Assembly (NCBI GenBank): GCA_947457935.1
Contig: CANGXP010000013.1
Coordinates: 1-40,820, forward strand
Source: Alphaproteobacteria bacterium
Lineage (GTDB): Bacteria; Pseudomonadota; Alphaproteobacteria; JAJTHO01; CANGXP01
Length of the DNA: 40,820 bases
Reading direction: 5' to 3'
The notes beneath the pieces were generated by a model. That model did no database searches. It saw only the letters and a program-made list of their open reading frames with translations, and was not told the origin of the DNA. Position 1 is the stretch's first letter; each line of letters begins with the position of its first letter. This document shows positions 9,078 to 16,322 of this stretch, in pieces. Both the position numbers and the translations under genes were made by a program.

Positions 9078-9581
9078 TTAAGTAAGAGTCCACTCTGGAC
9101 GTATAAAATGGCAAGTATAGCCGTTGGGATAGCGCACTAAGTAATCTTGGTGATAGCCTTCTGCTATGGTGAATTCGCCAAGAGGCACAACGTCGGTTAC
9201 AATCTTTGCTGGCCATTTTTTCGAGGCATCAAGCGTGGCGATAAGATCAAGCGCTGTTTGCCGTTGCGTGTCATCAGTATAGAATATGGCAGAGCGATAG
9301 GACGCGCCCACATCATTCCCTTGACGGTTTTTTGTAGTAGGATCATGAATTTTAAAGAAAAATTCTAACAGTGTGCGATAGGAAATAACGGTTTCATCGA
9401 AAATTATTTCGAGTGCTTCTGCATGGCCTGTGTCTTTATTTTTAATGTCTTCGTATGTGGGATTGGGGAACGTGCCCCCTGTGTAGCCCACTGTTGTGTC
9501 AATAACGCCGTGAAGTTTGCGAAACAAATCTTCCATGCCCCAAAAGCAGCCGCCTGCAAGAATCGCGCGTTGGTGTGTCAT
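9078..9581 (-). CDS. msrA: Peptide-methionine (S)-S-oxide reductase MsrA
   Basis: About 167 aa from the ATG at 9581 (a second ATG follows at 9584). Both are served by GGAGAG a few bases upstream, so a longer upstream in-frame extension is probably not used. The catalytic motif GGCFWG is near residue 12, followed by VGYTGG, GHAEA and AEGYHQDYL, all standard for MsrA. It repairs the S-epimer of methionine sulfoxide. Unlike msrB next to it, no signal peptide is visible, so this enzyme looks cytoplasmic. First gene of the msrA-msrB-small ORF-dipZ run, divergent from an ECF sigma gene only 79 bp away, which suggests control by that sigma factor. Confidence 0.95.
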   Translation of the reverse strand: MTHQRAILAGGCFWGMEDLFRKLHGVIDTTVGYTGGTFPNPTYEDIKNKDTGHAEALEIIFDETVISYRTLLEFFFKIHDPTTKNRQGNDVGASYRSAIFYTDDTQRQTALDLIATLDASKKWPAKIVTDVVPLGEFTIAEGYHQDYLVRYPNGYTCHFIRPEWTLT

Positions 9582-9641
9582 CATTGCTCTCCACAAAAAT
9601 TTTGTAAAACGGAAAACATATTGTATGGGTGCATACCTTCT

Positions 9642-9669
9642 ATTCGAAAGTGTGCCCAAAATGGTTACA
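9642..9669 (-). promoter_or_regulatory. Candidate ECF (sigma-F/ECF16-like) promoter for msrA
   Basis: On the minus strand TGTAACC (9669-9663) is followed by 16 bases and CGAAT (9646-9642), about 60 bp before the msrA start. A GTAACC-N16-CGAA-type promoter is what I recall for Caulobacter sigma-F, which is also paired with a DUF1109/NrsF anti-sigma factor; this is from memory. The -35 box lies inside the first codons of the divergent sigma gene. Confidence 0.5.
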
Positions 9670-10215
9670 AACATCGATAAACACGCACAATTAGCCACGT
9701 TATTACGCAATGGTCTCGCGGGAAACCAAGCAGACTATGCTAAGTTTTTGTCGACTATAACGCCCTTATTGCGTCGTGTGGTGAGTGGGCGCATTGCAAT
9801 GAGCGATGTAGAAGATGTAGTGCAGGAAGTGCTGATTTCAATCCACAAAGCACGCCATACATATGATGGTGAACGCCCGATTATGCCGTGGGTGATGGCA
9901 ATTACGCGGTTTAGGCTTACTGACCATTTGCGAAAATATTACGCAACCATGCAACATCAGACGATGGACATCAGCGATTTAGAAGAAATTCTGCCTAATT
10001 TGAATAATGATGTAACGGAAGAGGGGGCATCAAGCGAATCCGTTGCAGAATTGTTAAAAGATGTTCCCCAAAAGCAACAGCGCATTCTTAACATGATGCA
10101 TGTTGAAGGCTACACCGCAAAAGAAGTCGGCAAGCAACTTGATATGCAAGAATCAGCAGTGAAAGTGGCGGCGCACCGTGCGCTCAAAAAGATTAGAGAG
10201 AAATTTGCGTCATGA
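9661..10215 (+). CDS. ECF RNA polymerase sigma factor (sigma-F/ECF16-like)
   Basis: 184 aa from the ATG at 9661; an in-frame ATG at 9625 would add 12 residues. Region 2 includes [21 protein letters not shown] and the promoter-melting part [17 protein letters not shown]. Region 4 includes [42 protein letters not shown], a standard helix-turn-helix. No regions 1.1 or 3 are present, as in the ECF group. Its stop overlaps the start of the DUF1109/NrsF gene (ATGA), the usual arrangement of an ECF factor with its membrane anti-sigma factor. The divergent methionine sulfoxide reductase operon is the likely target; in Neisseria an unrelated ECF factor also controls msrAB, which makes the link plausible. 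Confidence 0.92.
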   Translation: MVTNIDKHAQLATLLRNGLAGNQADYAKFLSTITPLLRRVVSGRIAMSDVEDVVQEVLISIHKARHTYDGERPIMPWVMAITRFRLTDHLRKYYATMQHQTMDISDLEEILPNLNNDVTEEGASSESVAELLKDVPQKQQRILNMMHVEGYTAKEVGKQLDMQESAVKVAAHRALKKIREKFAS

Positions 10216-10856
10216 ATACGGAAACACTGATACAAAGTTTAAGCCAGCAAGCCCCCCCTGTGGCAGTATTGCGTCCACCGCGACATTGGGGTGCGCGTAT
10301 TGTGGGTGTTTTAGGGATTTATGGCTTGGCAGTGCAATATTTTTTAGGGTTACGTCCTGATTTATTGCTCCAACTCAGCCGCCCGTTGTTTGCAGTAGAA
10401 ATTTTCTTACTCGTCGTACTCATCTTCACCAGTGCTATTGCTACAATTTTGGCGATGTATCCCGATGCCTATCAAAAGCCCGCACTGTTAAAATTACCTT
10501 ACGGTATATTTGGCGTTTTGGTTCTGTTAATGACAACACAACTGTTATTACCGCATCATGTATCAATGGTTATGCCGCCCTTAGGAGCGCACGCCTTGGA
10601 ATGTGCGCTGTGTATTGGTGTTGTGGCACTCATCCCCTCTGCCATACTTTTTATGATTGTGCGCAAAGGCGCGAGTGTGGTTGGGTGGCATGCAGGGGCA
10701 TTCGCGGTGCTGGCGGCGAGTGGTGTTGGCTGTTTAACATTACGCTTAGCAGAATTGAATGATTCCATCGAGCATCTGTTGCAATGGCATTATGTGCCCA
10801 CTCTGTTGTTTGCAGCAGGAGGCGCGATGATTGGCAAATGGTTGCTGCGGTGGTAA
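10212..10856 (+). CDS. nrsF: DUF1109/NrsF-family membrane anti-sigma factor
   Basis: 214 aa with about six transmembrane helices and almost no soluble part apart from the first ~25 residues. Conserved features include a cysteine pair in HALECALCIGVVALIP (about residues 126-141), ILFMIVRKGAS and the C-terminal LGxxxGKWLLRW-like end. NrsF of Caulobacter holds its sigma factor at the membrane and needs two conserved cysteines to respond to chromate, cadmium or oxidative stress; the cysteines here fit that. The ATG overlaps the sigma stop by 4 bases. The next gene starts inside this one's 3' end, so the three are probably cotranscribed. Confidence 0.85.
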   Translation: MNTETLIQSLSQQAPPVAVLRPPRHWGARIVGVLGIYGLAVQYFLGLRPDLLLQLSRPLFAVEIFLLVVLIFTSAIATILAMYPDAYQKPALLKLPYGIFGVLVLLMTTQLLLPHHVSMVMPPLGAHALECALCIGVVALIPSAILFMIVRKGASVVGWHAGAFAVLAASGVGCLTLRLAELNDSIEHLLQWHYVPTLLFAAGGAMIGKWLLRW

Positions 10857-11362
10857 GACTTAAAATTTATGCGGATGCGGTTGCTGAAATAGCGGGTAAA
10901 TCCTTTCGTTGTGCCTTGGGCAAAAACGGCATTACGCATGACAAAAAAGAAGGCGATAATGCAACGCCTATCGGCCGATTTCCGTTGCGGTGTGCATATT
11001 ATCGCCCTGATGCTTTTGTTACCCCGCCTAAAACGGGCTTGCCGCTGTATGCGCTCACCCCTGAAGATGGCTGGTGTGACGATGTTGCCTCTCCTGATTA
11101 TAATACGTTTGTAAAACTGCCCCATCCTGCACGGCATGAAAAATTATGGCGGGATGATGCGGTGTATGACTTGATTGTTGTGGTGGGGTATAATGACGCC
11201 CCTGTGGTTATAGGCAAAGGCAGCGCGATCTTTATCCATATCGCCCGAGAGAATTTTGCAGGCACAGAAGGCTGTGTTGCCTTTACTCGCGAGGATTTAG
11301 AGTGGATTGTGGAGCGGTTGGGGGCGGGTGATGAGATAGAGATTATGGGGAGTGATTTTTAA
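10838..11362 (+). CDS. L,D-transpeptidase (YkuD) family protein
   Basis: 174 aa from the ATG at 10838, which overlaps nrsF by 19 bp; GTG at 10850 is another possible start, and AGGAGG at 10817-10822 is rather distant. The catalytic YkuD-type core is His134, Thr143 and Cys146 in HIARENFAGTEGCVAF. Upstream are LGKNGITHDKKEGDNATPIG and DGWCDD, typical of the COG3786 branch common in alphaproteobacteria. L,D-transpeptidases cross-link peptidoglycan or attach proteins to it. No signal peptide is visible from any of these starts, which is odd for a periplasmic enzyme. Its stop overlaps the convergent moeB/thiF-like stop by 4 bases. Confidence 0.85.
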   Translation: MVAAVVRLKIYADAVAEIAGKSFRCALGKNGITHDKKEGDNATPIGRFPLRCAYYRPDAFVTPPKTGLPLYALTPEDGWCDDVASPDYNTFVKLPHPARHEKLWRDDAVYDLIVVVGYNDAPVVIGKGSAIFIHIARENFAGTEGCVAFTREDLEWIVERLGAGDEIEIMGSDF

Positions 11363-12108
11363 CCACATACCGCACAGGCAGGGTCTTTGGCAACACGCAC
11401 CGTTTGTCCGCGCATGGTCAGCGCATCAAAAGTAAAGAGTGTTTTCCCTGAATCACCAAGTCCTAAAATTTCTTGTATAATGGCGGTTGCTTGCAACGTG
11501 CCTGCAACACCTGCAACAGGGCTGAGTACCCCATTTTCCGCGCAATTTCCTCTGTCGGATTGTTCGGGGCTTGCACCATATAAACATTGATAACAAGGAT
11601 AGTGGTTGTTTAAGTATGCTTTAAACGTCATCACCTGCACGCCAAAGCCTGTAACGGCAGCAGAAACCAACGGTTTGTTGTGCGTAAAGCAAAGTTTGTT
11701 GAGCAACAGGCGCGTTGCGAAATTATCGCTGCCATCGGCGATGATGTCATAGTCGTTGAGGAAAGCAGCATGGTTTTCCGTAAAGCGTGTAGCGTAGGGT
11801 ATGCAATGCACATCAGAATTAAGAGCGTGTAATTTTTCTGCTGCAACAACAGCCTTTTGCTTGCCAATATCTTGTTCTGTATAGAGGATTTGCCGTGCGA
11901 GATTGGATGTTTCCACAACATCATCATCCATAATCCCTAGCGTGCCCACCCCCGCTGCGGCAAGATATTGAAGGGCAGGGCAGCCCAAGCCGCCCGCCCC
12001 GATATACAGCACTTTGGCGTTCAGGAGGGCTTTCTGTCCCTTGCTGCCCACTTCGGGCAAGAGGATATGACGGGAATAGCGGTCGATTTGAGAGTCGGTG
12101 AGAGGCAT
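11359..12108 (-). CDS. moeB: HesA/MoeB/ThiF family adenylyltransferase
   Basis: 249 aa from the ATG at 12108 (MPLTDSQIDRYSRHILLPE, the usual start of this family). The nucleotide-binding loop is IGAGGLGCP, followed by DDDVVETSNLARQIL. An SDRGNCAENGVLSPVAG segment and two CxxC pairs (CYQC, CAVC) make the structural zinc site. These enzymes adenylate the C-terminal glycine of a ubiquitin-like sulfur carrier (MoaD or ThiS). Neither carrier is encoded here, so molybdopterin versus thiamine cannot be settled; MoeB is the common annotation. No rhodanese domain follows. Lies downstream of cysK on the same strand, separated by a structured palindromic element. Confidence 0.88.
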   Translation of the reverse strand: MPLTDSQIDRYSRHILLPEVGSKGQKALLNAKVLYIGAGGLGCPALQYLAAAGVGTLGIMDDDVVETSNLARQILYTEQDIGKQKAVVAAEKLHALNSDVHCIPYATRFTENHAAFLNDYDIIADGSDNFATRLLLNKLCFTHNKPLVSAAVTGFGVQVMTFKAYLNNHYPCYQCLYGASPEQSDRGNCAENGVLSPVAGVAGTLQATAIIQEILGLGDSGKTLFTFDALTMRGQTVRVAKDPACAVCG

Positions 12109-12131
12109 AGAAAAGCATCGCAGTGTTGCGG

Positions 12132-12246
12132 GCGGGCGCGCCAAAAATCTTCGATTTTTATAAAAAGAGCGGGGGAGTGTTGTGTGTTACGAGGAAAGGA
12201 CACAGCAGGCTCTTTTTATGTGCCGCTGTGCGGCAGGCGCGCCCGC
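12132..12246. repeat. Structured palindromic element, copy 1 (cloverleaf-like, 115 bp)
   Basis: The whole cysK-moeB gap folds into nested palindromes. The outer arms are GCGGGCGCGCC (12132-12142) and its exact complement (12236-12246). Inside are a hairpin AAAAATC-TTC-GATTTTT (12143-12159), a central 11-bp stem ATAAAAAGAGC/GCTCTTTTTAT (12160-12170, 12209-12219) around a 38-base loop, and a hairpin TGCCGC-TGT-GCGGCA (12221-12235). Outer stem plus three arms gives a tRNA-like cloverleaf outline, but it has no tRNA features. A second element with the same plan is at 31612-31725. Confidence 0.6.
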
Positions 12247-12254
12247 GTATCGCT

Positions 12255-13241
12255 TTACTCCAACCCATCAAACAACGCCGTAGACAAATACCGCTCCGCA
12301 AACGAGGCGATAATCACCACAATTTGTTTGCCCTTATTTTCAGGGCGGGCGGCAACACGGAATGCGGCTGCTAGGGCAGCACCGCTGGAAATACCAATCG
12401 GCAAGCCTTCGGTGGCGGCTGCTTCACGCGCCATTGTAAAGGCATCCTCGTTGCTTACCTGCACCACTTCATCAATTACGCCTTTGTCCAAAATGTCGGG
12501 CACAAAACCTGCACCAATTCCTTGGATTTTATGCGGGCCTGCTGTACCACCACTGAGCACAGGGCTGTCTTGTGGCTCGACAGCAATCATTTTGACCGAG
12601 GGTTTACGCGCTTTCAGCACTTGCCCAATCCCTGTGATGGTGCCGCCTGTGCCCACACCACTGATAACAATATCAACCGCGCCTTTTGTATCTAACCAGA
12701 TTTCTTCTGCCGTGGTGGCGCGATGAATAGCAGGGTTTGCCGTGTTTTGGAATTGTTGCAGCATGAGGGCATCGGGCAGGCTTGTGACCAGCTCTTCTGC
12801 CTTAGCAATCGCGCCTTTCATGCCTAAGGGGGCAGGGGTAAGTTCTAACTGCGCCCCCAATAATTTCAGCATTTTGCGGCGTTCCACCGACATGCTCTCA
12901 GGCATGGTGAGAATCAGTTTATAGCCCTTGGCGGCGGCAACAAAGGCTAATGCAATCCCTGTGTTGCCCGAGGTTGGCTCCACTAACACCGTGCCTGCTT
13001 TCAGTTTGCCACTTTTCTCTGCCGCCTCAATCATCGCAAAACCAATGCGGTCTTTTACAGAAGAAGTAGGGTTGAAAAACTCGAGTTTCGCCACCACGTC
13101 TGCCACCGCGTTATATTTTTCAGAAAGTTTTGCAACGCGCACAAGCGGGGTGCCGCCGATGGTGTCAATAATGCTGTCATAAATTTTACCGCGATGAAAC
13201 GGCGCGTTTTCAGGGGTAGCAGGGTTGGAAAGGGTGGTCAT
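12255..13241 (-). CDS. cysK: Cysteine synthase A (O-acetylserine sulfhydrylase)
   Basis: 328 aa. Makes cysteine from O-acetylserine and sulfide. The PLP lysine is Lys63 in [11 protein letters not shown], followed by the substrate loop [14 protein letters not shown], the phosphate-binding [13 protein letters not shown] and the C-terminal [11 protein letters not shown]. All match CysK rather than the CysM or cystathionine beta-synthase branches, and no extra domain is present. Full length for the family, with an N-terminal extension of about 15 residues. Separated from dut upstream by about 70 bp. Downstream, a palindromic element lies between it and the moeB-like gene. Confidence 0.95.
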   Translation of the reverse strand: MTTLSNPATPENAPFHRGKIYDSIIDTIGGTPLVRVAKLSEKYNAVADVVAKLEFFNPTSSVKDRIGFAMIEAAEKSGKLKAGTVLVEPTSGNTGIALAFVAAAKGYKLILTMPESMSVERRKMLKLLGAQLELTPAPLGMKGAIAKAEELVTSLPDALMLQQFQNTANPAIHRATTAEEIWLDTKGAVDIVISGVGTGGTITGIGQVLKARKPSVKMIAVEPQDSPVLSGGTAGPHKIQGIGAGFVPDILDKGVIDEVVQVSNEDAFTMAREAAATEGLPIGISSGAALAAAFRVAARPENKGKQIVVIIASFAERYLSTALFDGLE

Positions 13242-13313
13242 AAAAGCCTCTTGAACTGTGTATGGAAAGAACGTAGCGCAATGACGGTTTAAAGTCTACT
13301 CATTTTATAGAAT

Positions 13314-13766
13314 TTATGCCGCCACCCCCGTCGACCCAAATCCCCCCGCACCACGGGCAGTCTCATCAAGGCTATCAGTTTGCTGCCATGATAACTGTTC
13401 TACTTTCGCGAGAATCAGTTGCGCAATCCGCATTCCCCGTGTGATGGTGAACGCTTCATTGCTCAAGTTTACGAGCAAAACTTTGATTTCCCCGCGATAA
13501 TCCGCATCAATAGTACCGGGGGCATTGAGCACTGTAACGCCATTTTTAAAGGCAAGCCCCGAACGAGGGCGAATTTGCACTTCATAGCCTGCTGATAAGG
13601 CAATCGCAATCCCTGTGGGGACAAGCACGCGCTGTAACGGCTGCAAAACAAGGTCAGTATCAATAGCGGCGAGTAGGTCTGCCCCTGCACTTTGGGAGGT
13701 GGCGTATTGCGGCAAGGGTAAGTTTGCGCCATGTTCAAGAATTTGCACAGAGACGGGTGTTGTCAT
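13314..13766 (-). CDS. dut: Deoxyuridine 5'-triphosphate nucleotidohydrolase
   Basis: 150 aa from the ATG at 13766, chosen because it overlaps the coaBC stop in the ATGA pattern; the longer in-frame extension would run into coaBC. Trimeric dUTPase motifs are present in order: [53 protein letters not shown] and the C-terminal P-loop-like [10 protein letters not shown]. It hydrolyses dUTP to dUMP and pyrophosphate, keeping uracil out of DNA and feeding thymidylate synthesis. coaBC-dut is a common alphaproteobacterial pair. Confidence 0.95.
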   Translation of the reverse strand: MTTPVSVQILEHGANLPLPQYATSQSAGADLLAAIDTDLVLQPLQRVLVPTGIAIALSAGYEVQIRPRSGLAFKNGVTVLNAPGTIDADYRGEIKVLLVNLSNEAFTITRGMRIAQLILAKVEQLSWQQTDSLDETARGAGGFGSTGVAA

Positions 13767-14953
13767 AAAATTTCTTTCTCTATTAACGCCAGAAGCTTTT
13801 GCGCGATGGTTTGCTTGGGCAGCATTCCCCACGCTTGCACCTCTTGTTCTAGCAAGACTGTCACCGTATTGCAATCGTCTCCGAACACAGGATTTTCTAG
13901 GGAAATTTCATTCAGCACCAACCAATCACAGCCTTTGCGTTGTTTTTTTGCGCTAGCATTCTCTAATGCATTGCTGGTTTCCGCCGCAAAACCAATGACT
14001 AAGCGCGGGCGTTGCTCATCTGTGCATAACGCCCCCAGAATATCAGGGGTTTGCACAAGCTCTAGGGTAAGTGTATCGATCGTTTTCTTCTGTTTCTCTG
14101 TGGGAATATTCTGCATTTGCCAATCCGCAACGGCCGCTGTGCAAATCGCTATATCCACAGGGAGCGCACTTAAACACGCTTCCAGCATCGCTTGGGCGGT
14201 GGAGGCATGGATGGCGACTACCCCGTCAGGCAACGGCACATCAACATGCCCATGAATGAGCGTAACTGCCGCGCCTGCCTGCACAAGGGCGGTTGCAATC
14301 GCAATACCCTGTTTGCCGCTGGAATGATTGCTGATAAACCGCACGGGGTCAAGCGGTTCGCGGGTTGCCCCCACCGTGATAAGGGCAGTAAGCCCCCGCA
14401 ATGGTTGCGCCGCCTTCAGCTCATCTTCTACAAAGCTGATAATGTCGCTAATTTCAGGAAAACGTCCTGCGCCCACTTCCCCGCATGCCATCTCGCCCGA
14501 TGCAGGCGGAATCACCGTAATGCCGCGCCGCTCCAGTGTTTCGATGTTGTCGAGGGTAGCAGGATTCTGCCACATTTGTGGATTCATGGCGGGGGCAATA
14601 AGAATCGGTTTGTCGGTGGCAAGCAGCACGGCGGTTGCTAAGTCATCTGCCCTGCCGCTTGCGATTTTTGCAATGAAATCCGCACTTGCAGGGGCAACCA
14701 GCGCAAGGTCATGTTCTCGGGCAAGTTTGATATGCCCCATTTCCGCTTCATCGGTAACAGAAAATAGCTCGGTATAGACTCTCTCCCCACTGAGGGCAGA
14801 AACGGACAGTTCGGTGATAAATTCCGCGCCCCCTTGGGTGAGAATGCAGCGCACCGTTGCGCCCTGTCGTCGCAATTCTCTGATAACATCTAACGCTTTA
14901 TACGCGGCGATGCTTCCCGTAATAATAAATAATATCTTTGTGTTGTGCAGCAT
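13763..14953 (-). CDS. coaBC: Phosphopantothenoylcysteine decarboxylase / phosphopantothenate-cysteine ligase
   Basis: 396 aa bifunctional coenzyme A biosynthesis enzyme. The N-terminal CoaC flavoprotein half shows [15 protein letters not shown], the PAMN substrate motif ([13 protein letters not shown], about residue 118) and the catalytic lid cysteine in [12 protein letters not shown] (about 155-166). The C-terminal CoaB half starts near residue 188 with [19 protein letters not shown] and SSGKQG, followed by AAVADW. Together they convert 4'-phosphopantothenate and cysteine to 4'-phosphopantetheine. Full length, and translationally coupled to dut by a 4-base overlap. Confidence 0.96.
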   Translation of the reverse strand: MLHNTKILFIITGSIAAYKALDVIRELRRQGATVRCILTQGGAEFITELSVSALSGERVYTELFSVTDEAEMGHIKLAREHDLALVAPASADFIAKIASGRADDLATAVLLATDKPILIAPAMNPQMWQNPATLDNIETLERRGITVIPPASGEMACGEVGAGRFPEISDIISFVEDELKAAQPLRGLTALITVGATREPLDPVRFISNHSSGKQGIAIATALVQAGAAVTLIHGHVDVPLPDGVVAIHASTAQAMLEACLSALPVDIAICTAAVADWQMQNIPTEKQKKTIDTLTLELVQTPDILGALCTDEQRPRLVIGFAAETSNALENASAKKQRKGCDWLVLNEISLENPVFGDDCNTVTVLLEQEVQAWGMLPKQTIAQKLLALIEKEIL

Positions 14954-15021
14954 TATAGAGCGAACATATATTTTTGTAAAAAGACATGCCAGTATTTCTT
15001 AATGTAATGAAGCGTTTATTT

Positions 15022-15858
15022 CTATCGAGTTATATTGTTTTGTAGAGCATTCCATAAATATGTGAACGTTGGGAACATGTTTGCTGCGTGATTTTCCTCT
15101 GGCGGTGTCAAGCTTGATTGTTGAGACGGCTGTATGATTGGCTGTTGTTCTGCGGTATCTAAAGACGATGGAATTACAGCCATCCATTTACTATTTCTAA
15201 GTAGTGCCCTTCCTAAAGTTTGGTTTCCCTCGTCGGTTGTTACTTCCTGTTTTAAGGCGGCAATTTGACCGACTAAACTTGGTTCCTCTATCAAGTTCTG
15301 AATAAGCTGAACAGCGTGTTCGTATGTTTCTGCACCTATCTGTTCTTTATAGTTATTAATACGCGGAATAAGATAGTCATCGCATAGGCTTTGGCATTCT
15401 AAGGTATCTATGGGGACAGCACCAAGCCTTGCCCAATACCAGCCACCATCTGCCAATCCAGGATGAACGATAAATTTGTTAAGACCTAATTCTTCAGTCA
15501 AAGCCCGTAATTTATTAACAATAGGGCGCCCCCAGCCCTTATGTTTGCTTTCAGGGAGCCTTTCCAGTCGTGCACAGAAAAGCTGGCTATTTGCGGATGA
15601 AAGCGAAATATCAAAAACATAAGATGGATTATCATCGTCGAGTAAAAAACCATCAAATCTGATTGCAGCGTTTGGAATAATACGGATTTTTCCAGAAAAA
15701 TGAACGTTTTCTGAGAACTCCACACGTCCTATAATACTCTGAATGCTTTCATTAGGAAATACGGATTGAATTAAAGCATCAGCTTCTTGTGAAGAGATTT
15801 CTATCTCTTCACTCTTGGTCTGCACATCGTCTGCTTTGTAATATCTTACTTCCTTCAC
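15022..15858 (-). CDS. Hypothetical protein with a possible GNAT-like segment
   Basis: 278 aa, function not recognised. Residues about 75-155 run as a beta-rich stretch, then ESKHKGWGRPIVNKLRAL, LGLNKFIVHPG and GGWYWARLGAV. This is the order seen around the acetyl-CoA loop and last strands of some GNAT acetyltransferases, where a G-x-G turn is followed by a helix and a Y(W)xxLG motif. That similarity is only suggestive. The last ~50 residues are rich in Gln, Ser and Pro and look disordered. No signal peptide or membrane helix. It stands alone between coaBC and cyaY and looks more A+T-rich than either, consistent with acquired DNA. Confidence 0.7.
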   Translation of the reverse strand: MKEVRYYKADDVQTKSEEIEISSQEADALIQSVFPNESIQSIIGRVEFSENVHFSGKIRIIPNAAIRFDGFLLDDDNPSYVFDISLSSANSQLFCARLERLPESKHKGWGRPIVNKLRALTEELGLNKFIVHPGLADGGWYWARLGAVPIDTLECQSLCDDYLIPRINNYKEQIGAETYEHAVQLIQNLIEEPSLVGQIAALKQEVTTDEGNQTLGRALLRNSKWMAVIPSSLDTAEQQPIIQPSQQSSLTPPEENHAANMFPTFTYLWNALQNNITR

Positions 15859-15960
15859 ACAAAATATTCCTCTTATTCACTCTGTAGAATATCGAGAAAC
15901 TCTTAATGTTTTCTTATCTGTTGCTTTTATTTCTATGCGAAAAGTAAAAATTATTAATTA

Positions 15961-16251
15961 TCAGATTTTTATCTGTAACTCCTCTTCTAAAATATTATCA
16001 AGCGTTGTTGTGCCCCGCGTACTCACCCATGCATCATTTTTCCACACAAAATGCCACGCACCGCTTACGGGTGACGACAACCACAACTGTTCGGTCGGCG
16101 CATGTTTATTGAACACATATTGTTTGCCGTCCACATCCTCAAGGGTAAGGATTTCGCCCGCCCAATCTACGCTATAGGCATCCCCAAGGGTATTTTCCAC
16201 GGCATCGGCAATGGCATCCAGCGTTTGTGTCGCCTGTTTTTGAAAAGGCAT
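15961..16251 (-). CDS. cyaY: Frataxin-like iron donor CyaY
   Basis: 96 aa, the normal size for CyaY. Frataxin signatures are present: an acidic first helix ([14 protein letters not shown]), [21 protein letters not shown] and [16 protein letters not shown]. CyaY binds iron on its acidic ridge and controls iron supply and cysteine desulfurase activity during Fe-S cluster assembly in the cytoplasm. Single gene, divergent from secA with about 70 bp between them. Confidence 0.93.
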   Translation of the reverse strand: MPFQKQATQTLDAIADAVENTLGDAYSVDWAGEILTLEDVDGKQYVFNKHAPTEQLWLSSPVSGAWHFVWKNDAWVSTRGTTTLDNILEEELQIKI

Positions 16252-16322
16252 CCTTGCATCTTTCTGTTAAGGACAGTAACTATGTAGCCTATCTACTGTA
16301 TCAAAAAAAACAAAGAAAAAAT

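Noticed and set aside
10784-10837. Longer N-terminus for the L,D-transpeptidase
   Set aside because: The added residues are out-of-frame nrsF sequence and show no signal peptide; the ATG at 10838 suits the family's usual start better.
12132-12246. Cloverleaf shape as a tRNA gene
   Set aside because: No anticodon-arm sequence, TTC or D-loop motifs; the arm sizes are wrong and the central loop is 38 bases.
11968-12726. 252-codon plus-strand frame covering the cysK end and the palindromic element
   Set aside because: Antisense to cysK and moeB and passes through the structured element; the translation is Arg/Ala/Thr-rich without domains.
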